NCBI RefSeq assembly: GCF_000705555.1
Contig: NZ_JMQN01000013.1
Coordinates: forward strand, 62,001 to 126,000
DNA length: 64,000 nucleotides
Reading direction: 5' to 3'
Source of the DNA: Marinobacterium lacunae
GTDB taxonomy: Bacteria > Pseudomonadota > Gammaproteobacteria > Pseudomonadales > Balneatricaceae
Each line of letters opens with the position of its first letter. The first letter of the stretch is position 1. Below the pieces are notes generated by a model. The model made no database searches, had not been told where the DNA came from, and saw nothing but the letters and a program-made list of their open reading frames with translations. Shown here one piece after another: positions 27,911 to 35,874 of the stretch. A program made the translations under genes and the position numbers.

Positions 27911-27924
27911 TTCGCACCCGCCTG

Positions 27925-29757
27925 TCAAACCGCTTCAACCAGTTCTGCCACCTCAGGCTCTTCAACTGCCTGTAGCTTAAACACGCCGACGGAGCGCTTG
28001 AGGTCGTCTGCTGCGCTTACCAGTCGCTCGGACAACTGCCGCTGGGCGAGCATTTCGCTGTTAGTTGCACGGGTAAACTCGTTGATGTTACCGGCACGTT
28101 CACGCAGTCCCTGGGCCAGTTTCGCCTGTGTCGTCGCGCTACGTGCAATGCGCAGTACCGAGTCAACCAGTGACTGAGTGGTTTCCCGTGTCTCTTCCAT
28201 ACGCTCACCGGCCTGCTCGGCCAGACGCGTACCGGAGACAACATCCTCGATAACCGAGTTGATAACGTGAATAGTGTCGGCGGTCTCCATCTGGATGTTA
28301 TTGATCAGGCTTTCGATCTCAGCGGTCGCTTCACGGGAGTTCTCAGCCAGACGCTGTACCTCGTCTACCACCACCATCAAACCGCGTCCGGCTTCACCCG
28401 CCGAGGCTGCGTGCATACTGGCGTTCAGCGACAGGATGTGTGTACGTTCGGAGATATTGTTGATCAAACCGACGATACCGCCGATCTCCTGGGAACGTTC
28501 ACCCAGACGCTTGATACGCTTCTCCGCCTCATGAATGGTCTGACGGATTTTGTTGATGCTGCCGATTGTCGCCGATACCGACTCTTTCGCCGTTTCCGTG
28601 GTATTGATCGCGCGCTTGGAAGCCGTGTTGGAAACCGCAGCCAGTCTCGCGATCAGCTGCATCGCCTGAATCGCGGAATCCAGACCTTGCAGGGTCTCGG
28701 TGATCTCCTCCTGCTCCTTGCTCGCGTGCAGCAGTACGGTGTCGGACTGCGCCTTAACCTTTACCGAGGTGTCGTTTACCTCATAGGAGACCGCGCTGAC
28801 CTCACGCAATACGCCCTCGATGGAGTCCGTCAACTGGTTGATGGAGTCGGCTACCGCACCGGTAATATCCTCTGCCACCGGCACCCGTATGGTCAGGTCT
28901 CGCTGGCTGATTCGGAATACACTCTGAATAAGTCCGATGATTGAATCGTTGAGCTTCTTGTTCTCGGCGGCCTGCTCGGACAACGCCAGCTCCTTCTCAT
29001 CCAGCAGGGTATCCAACACTGTTGCCATCTGGCCCAGCTCATCACGGTTCGATAAACGGGTACGCGCTTCAGTATCACCGGAACGCACCGCATCTACCGT
29101 GTTCTGAATGCGGCGCACCGGGTCGAGAACGCCGTACTTGGTGATCGCCAACGCCACGGCCAGAGCGAAGCTGAGGAGAATCAGGGCGACAAACGTGAGT
29201 TTGATGGTTTCGGAGAGCGCGGCATTTTCCGCCCGGATATTCTGGCGTTCGTACTCCCGCACCATATCTTGCAAGCGCAAGTTAGTAATATAGAGGTCAT
29301 CCGTTAATGCACTTAGGCTGCGTCGTGCATCGCGAGCCTGCACGACAGACAGCTGGTCTGGATTACTCGAAAGTCTTTCTAGTGTATCCATAACTTTCCA
29401 GAATCCCTGGGTTTCCAAGGCTTGGTTAAAGTTCTGACGCTCCTCCTGATTCGGCCAACGGTCCAACACGCTCTCCACCGCATTACCGTACCGCAGCGAC
29501 GCATTCACGAAGTCACTGAACGTATTCGCTTCCGTCTCTGCAAGGGTCTTGGAAATCCGTGCCAGCAAGGTATCGAGCCGCCCGACGTTCTCAGCCAGCG
29601 AGCGAGTCTTTTCGCGTGTTGCCTGAGACTGCTCGACAATCAAGATGGTCTGATAAAAAGCGCCCGAGATGGCGGCGACACCGATGATCATGAGCAAACC
29701 CGCGATGGCGAATTTTACGCCCACCCGGATATGCTGGATTCCAACAAAGAATGACAT
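27925..29757 (-). CDS. pilJ: PilJ-like methyl-accepting chemotaxis protein
   Basis: A 610-residue transmembrane chemoreceptor. The N-terminal helix is at about residues 15-37 (FAIAGLLMIIGVAAISGAFY), a periplasmic domain spans about 40-200, and the second helix is at about 205-228 (TFVALILLSFALAVALAI). A HAMP segment and signalling domain with ISERTHILSLNASMHAASAG then EAGRGLMVVVDEVQRLAENS follow. The start at 29757 follows GAGGT; the earlier in-frame start would overlap the cheW-like gene. Position between a PilI-like and a ChpA-like gene identifies it as the PilJ equivalent, though the ligand may differ. Confidence 0.9.
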   Translation of the reverse strand: MSFFVGIQHIRVGVKFAIAGLLMIIGVAAISGAFYQTILIVEQSQATREKTRSLAENVGRLDTLLARISKTLAETEANTFSDFVNASLRYGNAVESVLDRWPNQEERQNFNQALETQGFWKVMDTLERLSSNPDQLSVVQARDARRSLSALTDDLYITNLRLQDMVREYERQNIRAENAALSETIKLTFVALILLSFALAVALAITKYGVLDPVRRIQNTVDAVRSGDTEARTRLSNRDELGQMATVLDTLLDEKELALSEQAAENKKLNDSIIGLIQSVFRISQRDLTIRVPVAEDITGAVADSINQLTDSIEGVLREVSAVSYEVNDTSVKVKAQSDTVLLHASKEQEEITETLQGLDSAIQAMQLIARLAAVSNTASKRAINTTETAKESVSATIGSINKIRQTIHEAEKRIKRLGERSQEIGGIVGLINNISERTHILSLNASMHAASAGEAGRGLMVVVDEVQRLAENSREATAEIESLINNIQMETADTIHVINSVIEDVVSGTRLAEQAGERMEETRETTQSLVDSVLRIARSATTQAKLAQGLRERAGNINEFTRATNSEMLAQRQLSERLVSAADDLKRSVGVFKLQAVEEPEVAELVEAV

Positions 29758-29767
29758 GTGCTCTACC

Positions 29768-30316
29768 TCAAGACAGTTCGTTATTCTTGTTACTGTTATG
29801 CACAACCGGCATAGCAGATTCTCGGAAACTACGTTTCAGGTGGCGGATCAAGGCGTGGTGATCCAACTCACCCCAGCACTGCTGCTGCACTCGATAAAAA
29901 CCGGTTTGGCAGCTGGCCAGGGGGTCGGGAAGGTGGGCGCTGTTATCGTCAGCAATTGCCTCGGGGTCGCGCAGCGCAACGGGAATCTGCCGTAGGATGA
30001 TACCTAACGTCGACGGCTGCCTGTCGATCAACAGTATCCAATACTGCCGGGACAGGTCGGTTGCCCCCTGTCCGAGCAACAGGTTCAGATCGTAGACCGG
30101 AACCGTATGGCCCCGGTGATTGATAAATCCCGAGAACCAGGCAGGAGTATCCGGCAAGACACAGATGTGGGTTTTGCTCGCCAGTTCGGCGAAGGTTCCC
30201 GCTGCGAGCATCAATCGATGGGCACCCAGTTGGAAGCCGTGGCGTACATCGCCAACTTCCGTGTTCTCGGCACCCCGTTCGGCTCCGGCTAGAGGAACCC
30301 CGGCCTGCTCGACCAT
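29768..30316 (-). CDS. pilI: PilI-like CheW-domain coupling protein
   Basis: A 182-residue protein with a single CheW-like domain that should link the PilJ-like receptor to the ChpA-like kinase. The core is FQLGAHRLMLAAGTFAEL, THICVLPDTPAWFSGFINHR and GHTVPVYDLNLLLG. AGGAGG lies seven bases before the ATG. It sits ten bases upstream of the pilJ-like start, in the same order as pilI-pilJ in pseudomonads. Confidence 0.88.
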   Translation of the reverse strand: MVEQAGVPLAGAERGAENTEVGDVRHGFQLGAHRLMLAAGTFAELASKTHICVLPDTPAWFSGFINHRGHTVPVYDLNLLLGQGATDLSRQYWILLIDRQPSTLGIILRQIPVALRDPEAIADDNSAHLPDPLASCQTGFYRVQQQCWGELDHHALIRHLKRSFRESAMPVVHNSNKNNELS

Positions 30317-30332
30317 AACGCGCCCTCCTGAC

Positions 30333-30698
30333 TCAGCTATACCGGATCACCTGATCGAGGATCTCCTGATCGGTGTAGGGTTTGGCGATCACCGCGCTGG
30401 CACCTTGCAGCTGCGCCCAAACTTTATCGGCTTCCTGATGCTTACTGGAGACGATGATCACCGGAATCCCTTTGGTTTTGGCATTATTGGTGATCTGGCG
30501 GCAGGCGGAAAAGCCATCCATACCGGGCATGACGATATCCATGAAGATCAGGTCGGGCGACTCATTCTCCGCCAGCGTGACCCCTTCCTGGCCATTGGAA
30601 CCGGCGAGAATCTGGGCGCCGGTGCTCTTCAGGATGTCACGCAGGCGCTGCTGCTGTACCGGGTCATCTTCAACGACAAGAATTTTGTTTACGGCCAT
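30333..30698 (-). CDS. pilH: PilH-like single-domain response regulator
   Basis: A 121-residue CheY-like receiver starting MAVNKILVVEDDPVQQQRL. It has the acidic pocket (EDD), the phospho-acceptor Asp in DLIFMDIVMPGMDGFSA, the switch Ser in VIIVSSKHQEAD and the Lys in VIAKPYTDQEIL. The ATG at 30698 is chosen over an upstream TTG (30710). In P. aeruginosa PilH opposes or dampens PilG output in twitching; a comparable role here is inference from position. Confidence 0.88.
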   Translation of the reverse strand: MAVNKILVVEDDPVQQQRLRDILKSTGAQILAGSNGQEGVTLAENESPDLIFMDIVMPGMDGFSACRQITNNAKTKGIPVIIVSSKHQEADKVWAQLQGASAVIAKPYTDQEILDQVIRYS

Positions 30699-30732
30699 GT
30701 TGCTATCCAAAGCTCCATTAAATTGGGTAGTA

Positions 30733-31683
30733 CTAAACTTTTTTGAATTCGCTGACCCAGCGCGTTACTCGCTTGATCACCTTGCGAAACTCTTCGGGTT
30801 GGATCGGCTTGGTCAAATACGTCGAGGAACCTGCCATAATCCCTTTCACTTCATCCAGCGGTGAGCTTTTGGATGAAAGCATGATGATGGGCGTCTTCTT
30901 AAGCGCGGGTATCGCCCGCATGCGTGTACAGGTTTCGAACCCGTCAATTCCGGGCATCATGATGTCGAGGAAGATAAAGTCGAATGTGGTTTCGCCGACC
31001 TGAGCAAGTGCCGACTCGCCATCGTCGGCAAAACTGATCTCAACCGGGTATTCCAGAAGCTGCAGCTCCTTGGCCAACGCCTGCTGCATCGGCGCACTGT
31101 CATCGACAACCAGCACCGTATAGGGACGCTCTGAGACAGGCTCGATGCTGGCCTGTTGTAGACGCAGCGCCTCGATCTGCGCGTCGTACTTGCTGAACCG
31201 GTTTTCCGACTGCTCCGATTCGGCCTCGATATCGTCCACCGCCTGGATAGTATCCACCGCTTCACGCTGATCGGTCGGCTGCTCCAGCACTTGCGAAGAC
31301 ACCTCCACGCCTAACTCGATCTCGGGAGCAGGATCTGTCTCTGTCGGAATATTTTCGCCGCACGCTGACGGTTCAGGCAGATAGGGATCAAACCCTTCAA
31401 GGGTTCTGATGACACGGGATGAGATAAACGGCAGCTTGATGTGGTGCAGGTCTTTACGCGTCGGCGCTTCGCGACTTACCAGAATCAGCCGGTCATGAAA
31501 GTCTGCCGGCAACGCGTTTACGGCAGCGCTATCGAGGTGTTCCTCGCCGAAAAGCAGCATCAGATCCGGCAGTGAAGCGCTATCGAACTCGGCAAGCGTA
31601 AATGTTTTACTTTTGGACAGGGCAAGAATCTTATCCAGCTTCTTCTGCTGGTCGGCGGGAAACCCCACAGTCCCAATATGCAT
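30733..31683 (-). CDS. PilG-like response regulator with N-terminal extension
   Basis: A 316-residue protein with a C-terminal receiver domain (about 190-310: YTVLVVDDSAPMQQALAKEL, FIFLDIMMPGIDGFETC, IIMLSSKSS, TYLTKPIQPEEF). The first 110 residues (MHIGTVGFPADQQKKLDKIL onward) form a domain I do not recognise, followed by an acidic linker (about 110-180). Standard PilG is a stand-alone receiver of about 135 residues, so this is an extended form. It is the first gene of the operon; AAGGAC precedes the ATG. The 113 bases before the ORF must hold its promoter, but no convincing -35/-10 pair is visible. Confidence 0.85.
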   Translation of the reverse strand: MHIGTVGFPADQQKKLDKILALSKSKTFTLAEFDSASLPDLMLLFGEEHLDSAAVNALPADFHDRLILVSREAPTRKDLHHIKLPFISSRVIRTLEGFDPYLPEPSACGENIPTETDPAPEIELGVEVSSQVLEQPTDQREAVDTIQAVDDIEAESEQSENRFSKYDAQIEALRLQQASIEPVSERPYTVLVVDDSAPMQQALAKELQLLEYPVEISFADDGESALAQVGETTFDFIFLDIMMPGIDGFETCTRMRAIPALKKTPIIMLSSKSSPLDEVKGIMAGSSTYLTKPIQPEEFRKVIKRVTRWVSEFKKV

Positions 31684-31907
31684 ACAGCGTCCTTGTATAG
31701 AACTTTCCTACTGTCGGCGACCTAAGCGCCTGGCCAGCAGACTCATTATTTTTTATATGGCGTCAGTCGGACGAAGGGATGTTGTAGACTAGAAGTATGT
31801 CAAAGACAACCGTTTCATCCGCTCAACCACGGATCTCGTCCGGTTTGTGTCGCTTGCGGGTCACCGATACCATCAAGGCTGACCGCCATTTTAGAACGGA
31901 GAGCAGA

Positions 31908-32210
31908 TTGAACAGCAGCAAAGCGGCGCTCGCTTTTCAGCGCAAACTCTACCTGGCCTGGCTGATCGGCCAGCAGCCACACAGCCTGCCCAGCCTGCAG
32001 CAGGCCACGGGTATGCCTCGCCGAACGGTGCAGGATACATTGAAAACACTGGCCGACATCGGCATCGAGTGTGCCTTCGAGCAGCACTCGGGCGAGCGCA
32101 ACAATCAGGGCCATTACAGCATTAGTGACTGGGGGCCGATCGACCCGAAATGGGTCGATCGACACGCGGACGAGATGCGTCAGGCTCTGGCACTGGCAGC
32201 CGATAGCTGA
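31908..32210 (+). CDS. Winged helix-turn-helix protein, TTG start
   Basis: About 100 residues beginning (M)NSSKAALAFQRKLYLAWLIG. The segment PHSLPSLQQATGMPRRTVQD then TLKTLADIGIECAFEQ has a winged-helix layout, and the family resembles Pfam HTH_43 from memory. The TTG at 31908 follows GGAG with a six-base spacer; an ATG at 31797 would add 37 residues of unhelpful sequence and lacks a proper Shine-Dalgarno. It is divergent from the Chp-like operon and converges on the ATPase operon. A decayed copy of its 3' end lies at 23973-24134. A role in regulating the neighbouring chemosensory genes is possible but unproven. Confidence 0.7.
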   Translation: MNSSKAALAFQRKLYLAWLIGQQPHSLPSLQQATGMPRRTVQDTLKTLADIGIECAFEQHSGERNNQGHYSISDWGPIDPKWVDRHADEMRQALALAADS

Positions 32211-32224
32211 CTGCCTGAAACCGG

Positions 32225-34048
32225 TTAGCCGGTGGTTCGCAGACGCTGGATCTGACCGAGATAGTCCCGGTAGTCGGGGCTGTCCTGACGGCTGTAATTC
32301 AGGTTGCGCAGCAACCCGGTCAGCGACACAAAGTAATCGCGGGCAGCGGCCTTGTCAGCCAGTGGCGGCAGCTGCTCGAGACATTCCACCAGCAGGGCCA
32401 ACAGTGATTGCTGGCGCGCTATGGGCGTCGATACATCCACAGGATCAAAGGCATCCTGCTGCAGGTAGACCTGATCCAGACACTGCGCCTTCTGCCAGGC
32501 GATGTAATCCTCCAGCGTAACCCCCTCTTCGCCGGTTACCTCCATCATCTGCTGGATCGACTCACCCTGTTTAAGCAGTTTGACCAGGCCACCTACACGC
32601 TCGCTCCAGCCCGGCTCAAGCGCCTTGTCAAACCAGGGGCTGAGCTGTTCCAGATAACGGGACCAGGAGATCAGCGGATCCACGGCCGGATAGGCACGCT
32701 TGTAGGCACGATCGGCACTCAGGCCAAGAAAGGTTTTCACAGTACGCAGGGTGGCCTGAGTCACCGGCTCCTCGAAGTTGCCGCCGGCAGGGGATACCGT
32801 GCCGATCAGGGTGAGGCTGCCTTCGCGCCCGTCGTTGGTCCGGATCACCCCGGCGCGCTCGTACAGTGCTCGTATGGAAGACTCCAGATACGCCGGAAAC
32901 GCCTCCTCGCCCGGAATCTCCTCCAGACGACCGGAGGTTTCGCGCATCGCCTGCGCCCAACGCGACGTGGAGTCGGCAATCAACAGCACGTTGTACCCCA
33001 TCTGGCGGTAGTACTCGCTGATGGTGATGCCGGTGTAGATCGACGCCTCACGCGCCGCCACCGGCATCGATGAGGTGTTACAGATGATCACCGTGCGGTC
33101 CATCAGCGTGCCGCCGCGGGGATCGGGCGTGTTGGGGAATTCGGTGATGGTCTCGACCACCTCACCGGCACGCTCGCCACAGGCCACGATCACCACGATA
33201 TCCACATCGGAGTAGCGGGAGATCAAACTCTGCAATACCGTCTTGCCCGCGCCGAAGGGGCCGGGGATACAGGCGGTACCGCCACGTGCCACCGGAAAGA
33301 AGGTGTCGATCAAACGGATACTGGTCAGCAGTGGCTGGCTCGGAAACAGACGCTCGCTATACCCTTCGCGCAGCAGATCCCGGTTGACCGGTATACGCAC
33401 CGGCCAGCGCTGCTGCATGGAGACTTCACGTTCGCGGCCATCCTCGCCGGTCAAACGTACCACCGGCGTGGTCACGGTAAAGCTCCCCTCCTGCACCCAG
33501 CTGACTTCGGCCTTTCCACGCATATTGAACGGCGCGAGGATACGGTGCTCGAAGCGTCCCTCCTGCACGGTCCCGAGCAGATCGCCCGCTTTCACCTGCG
33601 CGCCGATCTTTACCCTAGGCACAAACGACCAGCGCTGCTGTGTATCGATACCGTCGACAGACAGACCTCGTGGCAGGAAAAAGCCATGCTGACCGGCGAT
33701 CAGTTCCAACGGATTCTGCAGACCGTCATACACCTGCCCAAGCAGCCCCGGGCCCAGTGATACCGACAACATCTGACCGGTCTGTTCCACCGCATCGCCC
33801 ACGGCCACACCGCGGGTATTTTCGAATACCTGTACGTCGGCTTCGCCGTAGCGGACCCTGAGCACCTCGGCCTGCAGCTTTTCGGGGAAACCGCCCTGGG
33901 AGCGCTGCGGGCAGATCAGGACCACCTCGTTTTTGATGACCGGATAGAAATCCCCTTCGACGTTCTTCAGCAGGCGTATGGTGACGATATCGTCATGTAC
34001 CGCACTGACGCGGGCGGTGATCCGCGCCGCTTGAGCCCTATCGCTCAT
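32225..34048 (-). CDS. atpA: V/A-type ATPase catalytic subunit A
   Basis: A 607-residue catalytic subunit. The P-loop GPFGAGKTVLQ begins at residue 263, and VACGERAGEVVETI, ADSTSRWAQAMRE and SLTLIGTVSPAGGNFEEPVT are characteristic of V/A-ATPase A subunits, including the non-homologous insertion not found in F-type beta. It hydrolyses or makes ATP at the A/B interfaces of the soluble head. The ATG overlaps the upstream DUF2764-like stop (ATGA) and has GGGAG upstream. It is the last gene of the operon here, unlike the usual order where A directly precedes B. Confidence 0.97.
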   Translation of the reverse strand: MSDRAQAARITARVSAVHDDIVTIRLLKNVEGDFYPVIKNEVVLICPQRSQGGFPEKLQAEVLRVRYGEADVQVFENTRGVAVGDAVEQTGQMLSVSLGPGLLGQVYDGLQNPLELIAGQHGFFLPRGLSVDGIDTQQRWSFVPRVKIGAQVKAGDLLGTVQEGRFEHRILAPFNMRGKAEVSWVQEGSFTVTTPVVRLTGEDGREREVSMQQRWPVRIPVNRDLLREGYSERLFPSQPLLTSIRLIDTFFPVARGGTACIPGPFGAGKTVLQSLISRYSDVDIVVIVACGERAGEVVETITEFPNTPDPRGGTLMDRTVIICNTSSMPVAAREASIYTGITISEYYRQMGYNVLLIADSTSRWAQAMRETSGRLEEIPGEEAFPAYLESSIRALYERAGVIRTNDGREGSLTLIGTVSPAGGNFEEPVTQATLRTVKTFLGLSADRAYKRAYPAVDPLISWSRYLEQLSPWFDKALEPGWSERVGGLVKLLKQGESIQQMMEVTGEEGVTLEDYIAWQKAQCLDQVYLQQDAFDPVDVSTPIARQQSLLALLVECLEQLPPLADKAAARDYFVSLTGLLRNLNYSRQDSPDYRDYLGQIQRLRTTG

Positions 34049-34740
34049 GCTTCACTCCCTGTCCATTGCTGGCCGGCCAGCTGGAGATCGACCGTCTCCA
34101 GCGTGCCGCCAACCCAACGATCGAAATAGGTTTGCGCCTGCTCGGCACTCCAGCGCAGGCGATACTCTGCCAGCGCCCAACGCAACCGGTAGGCCGCCAC
34201 AGCAGCAAAGCTGAATGCCTGCTCCTGCTCCAACCGCCAAAGCCGGTTCCAGAAGCGCTCCAGCAGCATCAGTTCCAGCGTACAGCTCTGCCGTGCTTCC
34301 AGCGCATCGCGCGCTTTTACAAGCCAGGGGAAACGACGTTCCAGACCAAACAACGGTTGCTGCCAGTCGCGGCGAATAAGCCACACACAGGGCCCAAAAC
34401 CTTTGAAGCTGGCCCCCTCCTGCTGACCGGACAACCGATATCGCAACGCCGCCACCAGTGTGCGCGATTGCAGATACTCGGCGATCACATCGCGCAGTGC
34501 CGGATCCTCGATCGCCTCGAGCTCGGCATGCCAGCGCGCAATTTCATCGGCATCGGAGAGTGTCTCATCACCGATGCGCTCACGCTGGCACAGGTGCAGC
34601 GCACGCGAGAGCTGATCACGATCCGCCTCGTTGAGCATCGTCAGCCGCTGCTCCAACTTGAGCGTCGAGCAGGGCAGCTCCTGCAAACGGGCCAGAGGCA
34701 CCAGCGCAGGTAGTGCCGGAACCAGCGTGTAATAGCTCAA
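34045..34740 (-). CDS. DUF2764-like protein of the V-type ATPase operon, TTG start
   Basis: A 231-residue helical protein starting (M)SYYTLVPALPALVPLARLQE. The opening YYTLVPALP resembles the start of DUF2764 proteins, which occupy the slot between E and A in bacterial V-type ATPase operons of Bacteroidetes, chlamydiae and spirochaetes. By position it may replace subunit C (d), the rotor-stator adaptor, which is otherwise missing; that is inference. The TTG start overlaps the subunit E stop (TTGA) and is preceded by AAGGTG. Confidence 0.75.
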   Translation of the reverse strand: MSYYTLVPALPALVPLARLQELPCSTLKLEQRLTMLNEADRDQLSRALHLCQRERIGDETLSDADEIARWHAELEAIEDPALRDVIAEYLQSRTLVAALRYRLSGQQEGASFKGFGPCVWLIRRDWQQPLFGLERRFPWLVKARDALEARQSCTLELMLLERFWNRLWRLEQEQAFSFAAVAAYRLRWALAEYRLRWSAEQAQTYFDRWVGGTLETVDLQLAGQQWTGSEA

Positions 34741-35417
34741 CGGATCACACCTTCCAGCAACGCCCTGAAACGCGGCTGCAGGTGCTTAAGCAGCAGCTCC
34801 GCCAGCGCCTTGTCGCTCAGATCAAGCTCGGCATCTTCACCCTCGAAGCGCAGCACCAGCCCCTTGTGATCACCGATATCGAAGCTCACACCCTCGCGCA
34901 GCTGTTCGGCCAGCAGCTGATGCACAAAGCTGCTCAGCTTGCCCTCGCGATAGGCATGAGGGTTGCGCCGCAACTCGTCAATGCCAACGAACTGCTCAGG
35001 CAGCAGCACCTCGATCGTCTTGTTATCCAGATCCGCTTTGCTGCGCACCGTGCAGACCACTTCACGTAGCAAAGCCTGCATGAACTGGGCATCGTCCAAC
35101 TGTTCACTGACCAGAATTCTGACGCGGTCTGCGAACACACGCCCCAGCGCTTCACGCAATTGAAGCTGAACATCCCGTGCGGCAATGCGCAGGGCATCCT
35201 CACCGCCTTTGCGCAGGCGCTCGGCCTCGGTACGAGCCCGATCAAGGATCTGCTGCGCCTCCTGTTCGGCCTGCTCCACTAACCAGTCGGCACGGTGCTG
35301 CGCCTCCTCGATCAGTTTTTCAGCCTCTTGCTGCCCCTTCTCCACGCCCTGCAGCCGAAGGCGCTCTATCAACGCCTCGACGCCCGACGCGGCATGGGAT
35401 TTCTCGATGTTATTCAT
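34737..35417 (-). CDS. atpE: V/A-type ATPase peripheral-stalk subunit E
   Basis: A 226-residue subunit starting MNNIEKSHAASGVEALIERL. The N-terminal half (about 15-105) is a long Ala/Glu/Gln-rich helix (EKGQQEAEKLIEEAQHRADW) expected to pair in the peripheral stalk, and the C-terminal half is a compact alpha/beta head. GGAGG lies four to five bases before the ATG. No separate subunit G/H partner is found in the operon. It begins ten bases after the K stop codon. Confidence 0.88.
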   Translation of the reverse strand: MNNIEKSHAASGVEALIERLRLQGVEKGQQEAEKLIEEAQHRADWLVEQAEQEAQQILDRARTEAERLRKGGEDALRIAARDVQLQLREALGRVFADRVRILVSEQLDDAQFMQALLREVVCTVRSKADLDNKTIEVLLPEQFVGIDELRRNPHAYREGKLSSFVHQLLAEQLREGVSFDIGDHKGLVLRFEGEDAELDLSDKALAELLLKHLQPRFRALLEGVIR

Positions 35418-35427
35418 ACCGCCTCCA

Positions 35428-35874
35428 TCAGGCCGGTATCCCGGCACTGATCACCAGTGCAAAGATGAAGGCAAATACGGCGAAACCCTCGACAATCGCG
35501 GCAGGCGCCACCGACATGCCGAAGATCTCCGGCTTGATCTTGGAAACGTTGATCGCCGACGCGCAGCATTGGCCCTGCTTCCAGGCACTGAACAGCAGTG
35601 CAAGCCCCGCCAACAGACCGACGGCGAACAGACCCGGTGCGTTATCGATAGTCACCGTACGGTTAAGCGAGAACATCACCACGATGCCGTAGATGGTCTG
35701 TGACGAGGGCATCGCCGCGATACCCACATAGCGACCGTGACCGGTTTCGGTTTCCAGCAATGCACCGCAGGCAGCCTGCCCTGCAAGCGCACAGCCGATA
35801 ATGCTGCCGATAGCGCCGAGTGCCATCGGTCCGTACAGGCCTGCCCATCCGAGGGCAATGATCAGGTTGTCCAA
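35428..35874 (-). CDS. atpK: V/A-type ATPase proteolipid subunit K (c-ring), TTG start
   Basis: A 148-residue double-hairpin proteolipid with four membrane helices. The only carboxylate deep in a helix is E129 in helix 4 (APAAIVEGFAVFAFIF). Helix 2 has MPSSQTIYGIVVMF and helix 3 has SAWKQGQCCASA. By hand alignment S58, Q59, Y62, Q100 and E129 match T64, Q65, Y68, Q110 and E139 of Enterococcus hirae NtpK, which bind Na+. The TTG start overlaps the end of subunit I by 13 bases and is preceded by GGGAGG. Confidence 0.93.
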   Translation of the reverse strand: MDNLIIALGWAGLYGPMALGAIGSIIGCALAGQAACGALLETETGHGRYVGIAAMPSSQTIYGIVVMFSLNRTVTIDNAPGLFAVGLLAGLALLFSAWKQGQCCASAINVSKIKPEIFGMSVAPAAIVEGFAVFAFIFALVISAGIPA

